Positions 6,447 through 7,197 of a stretch of DNA of 7,197 bases are shown one piece after another (position 1 is the first letter of the stretch; each line of letters begins with the position of its first letter). The DNA is taken from contig JALOMN010000087.1 in NCBI GenBank assembly GCA_025455445.1, positions 1-7,197 of the forward strand, written 5' to 3'. The notes beneath the pieces are model-generated. The model was not told where the DNA came from, did not search any database, and worked only from the letters and a program-made list of their open reading frames with translations. Source of the DNA: Cyclobacteriaceae bacterium. Lineage in GTDB: Bacteria > Bacteroidota > Bacteroidia > Cytophagales > Cyclobacteriaceae. Both the position numbers and the translations under genes were made by a program.

Positions 6447-7130
6447 CTAAATACTCTTAAAAATCGATACGGTGAAATAAGCACTATTCACTTTAATTAT
6501 TGACTTATTATCAATTCCATTTATGTTTCTCAGACCGTAGTTATTGAGAATTCTCACCTCGGAAGATAGGCCTTTAGATAATTTGAATTTACCGCCAAAT
6601 GAAAAAGATAAGCCGGAGTCAGTTTTATCAAAATCATTCATCTCATCATATACGACATTCACAACACTACCTGAATAGTTCGTAGACACCTGATTAATCA
6701 AAAAACTCACATACCCTCCTCCTTCAATAAAATAGCTTATGCGTTTTTCAGAGTCATTCAAATAATACTTAAAGAGAAGAGGAATAGTTAAATAATCAAA
6801 ATACCTGACAACTTTGATTTTATCAGTGGCAATAGATTGCAAAGTCTCATTGAAATAATAGTATTCAATGTTTTGATGAGTGGTTTTATGATCGAAAAGC
6901 AAGCCGCTTTTCAGGGCAAATCTATTTTGAATATGGTAACTTAATTCAATACCTGCCAATGCTCCAACACCCCACTGATTACCTTCTTCTACTTTAGCAT
7001 CACCGCGCATAACCGTAAAACTTACGCCACCGGTCAGGCCAAGTTGAAAGTCTGGCCGACTTAATTCCTGACTTTGTGCTTTTGAAGCAAAAGGTGTCAG
7101 CAGTAAAATGATCCAATAAAAAATTCTCAT
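6447..7130 (-). CDS. PorT-family outer-membrane beta-barrel protein
   Basis: This 227-residue protein starts at the ATG at 7128-7130 with a clear signal peptide (MRIFYWIILLLTPFASKAQ). The mature part has the same barrel layout as its downstream neighbour: FQLGLTGGVSFTVMRGD, WGVGALAGIELSYHI, FALKSGLLFDHKTTHQ, LTIPLLFKYYLN, SYFIEGGGYVSFLI, LSFSFGGKFKLS and a terminal strand SAYFTVSIFKSI. Shared positions such as PxLxKYxLN, GGYxS and the late NYG(L/F)xxIN show that the two are diverged tandem paralogues. The location is the outer membrane; the function is unknown. The two genes are 10 bases apart and clearly co-transcribed. Nothing enzymatic is visible. PorT itself is required for gingipain secretion in Porphyromonas, but that role should not be carried over to this protein. 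Confidence 0.82.
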   Translation of the reverse strand: MRIFYWIILLLTPFASKAQSQELSRPDFQLGLTGGVSFTVMRGDAKVEEGNQWGVGALAGIELSYHIQNRFALKSGLLFDHKTTHQNIEYYYFNETLQSIATDKIKVVRYFDYLTIPLLFKYYLNDSEKRISYFIEGGGYVSFLINQVSTNYSGSVVNVVYDEMNDFDKTDSGLSFSFGGKFKLSKGLSSEVRILNNYGLRNINGIDNKSIIKVNSAYFTVSIFKSI

Positions 7131-7144
7131 TTCAAAAATTTTCC

Positions 7145-7195
7145 TTAATCACAGTTTTCATATTCAATAATCAAAGTGGCTTCCGTGCTATATTC
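7145..7195 (-). CDS. Possible C-terminal end of an upstream gene, cut by the window edge
   Basis: A minus-strand frame open from the right edge encodes EYSTEATLIIEYENCD and stops with TAA at 7145-7147, 14 bases before the start of the PorT-like gene. The spacing fits an operon and the alternating hydrophobic residues (ATLIIEYE) look protein-like, but 16 codons are too few to exclude chance. No function can be given. Confidence 0.35.
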   Translation of the reverse strand, partial: EYSTEATLIIEYENCD

Positions 7196-7197
7196 TT

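Overview
The window looks like chromosomal DNA from a member of the Bacteroidota (Cytophagia or Chitinophagia-like; I cannot place it more finely). The signs are tandem PorT-family outer-membrane beta-barrel proteins, a DUF418 membrane protein, a DoxX protein paired with a Tat-exported Gfo/Idh/MocA oxidoreductase, AT-rich leaders without clear Shine-Dalgarno sites, and dense co-directional gene packing. No RNA gene, insertion sequence, CRISPR array or other mobile element is visible.

Layout, left to right. (1) Positions 1-1328, minus strand: a DoxX-family membrane protein followed 12 bases later by a Gfo/Idh/MocA oxidoreductase with a twin-arginine signal. The oxidoreductase runs off the left edge. 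Its reading frame is broken near 619-623, exactly where the Rossmann-fold glycine motif should be, so it is annotated as a pseudogene or possible sequencing error. (2) Positions 1426-4383, minus strand: five closely spaced genes, in transcription order a secreted thioredoxin-fold/ATP10-like protein without cysteines, a small five-helix membrane protein with an internal repeat, a PrsW-type intramembrane metalloprotease, a short BLUF blue-light sensor, and a rhomboid intramembrane serine protease. Gaps are 74, 5, 3 and 29 bases, so the last four at least are probably one transcript. (3) Positions 4384-4528: a divergent intergenic region that should hold promoters for both directions. (4) Positions 4529-5737, plus strand: a DUF418 multi-pass membrane protein. 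(5) Positions 5741-7130, minus strand: two adjacent, diverged PorT-like outer-membrane barrel proteins, with what may be the last codons of a further upstream gene at the right edge.

The most interesting arrangement is region 2. A BLUF protein with every flavin-pocket residue intact, but no output domain, lies between two unrelated intramembrane proteases (PrsW and rhomboid). Short BLUF proteins act through partner proteins, so the context suggests, without proving, a link between blue-light sensing and proteolysis at the membrane. The second notable point is the disrupted oxidoreductase: apart from the lesion, both halves match the family well, which suggests a recent loss.
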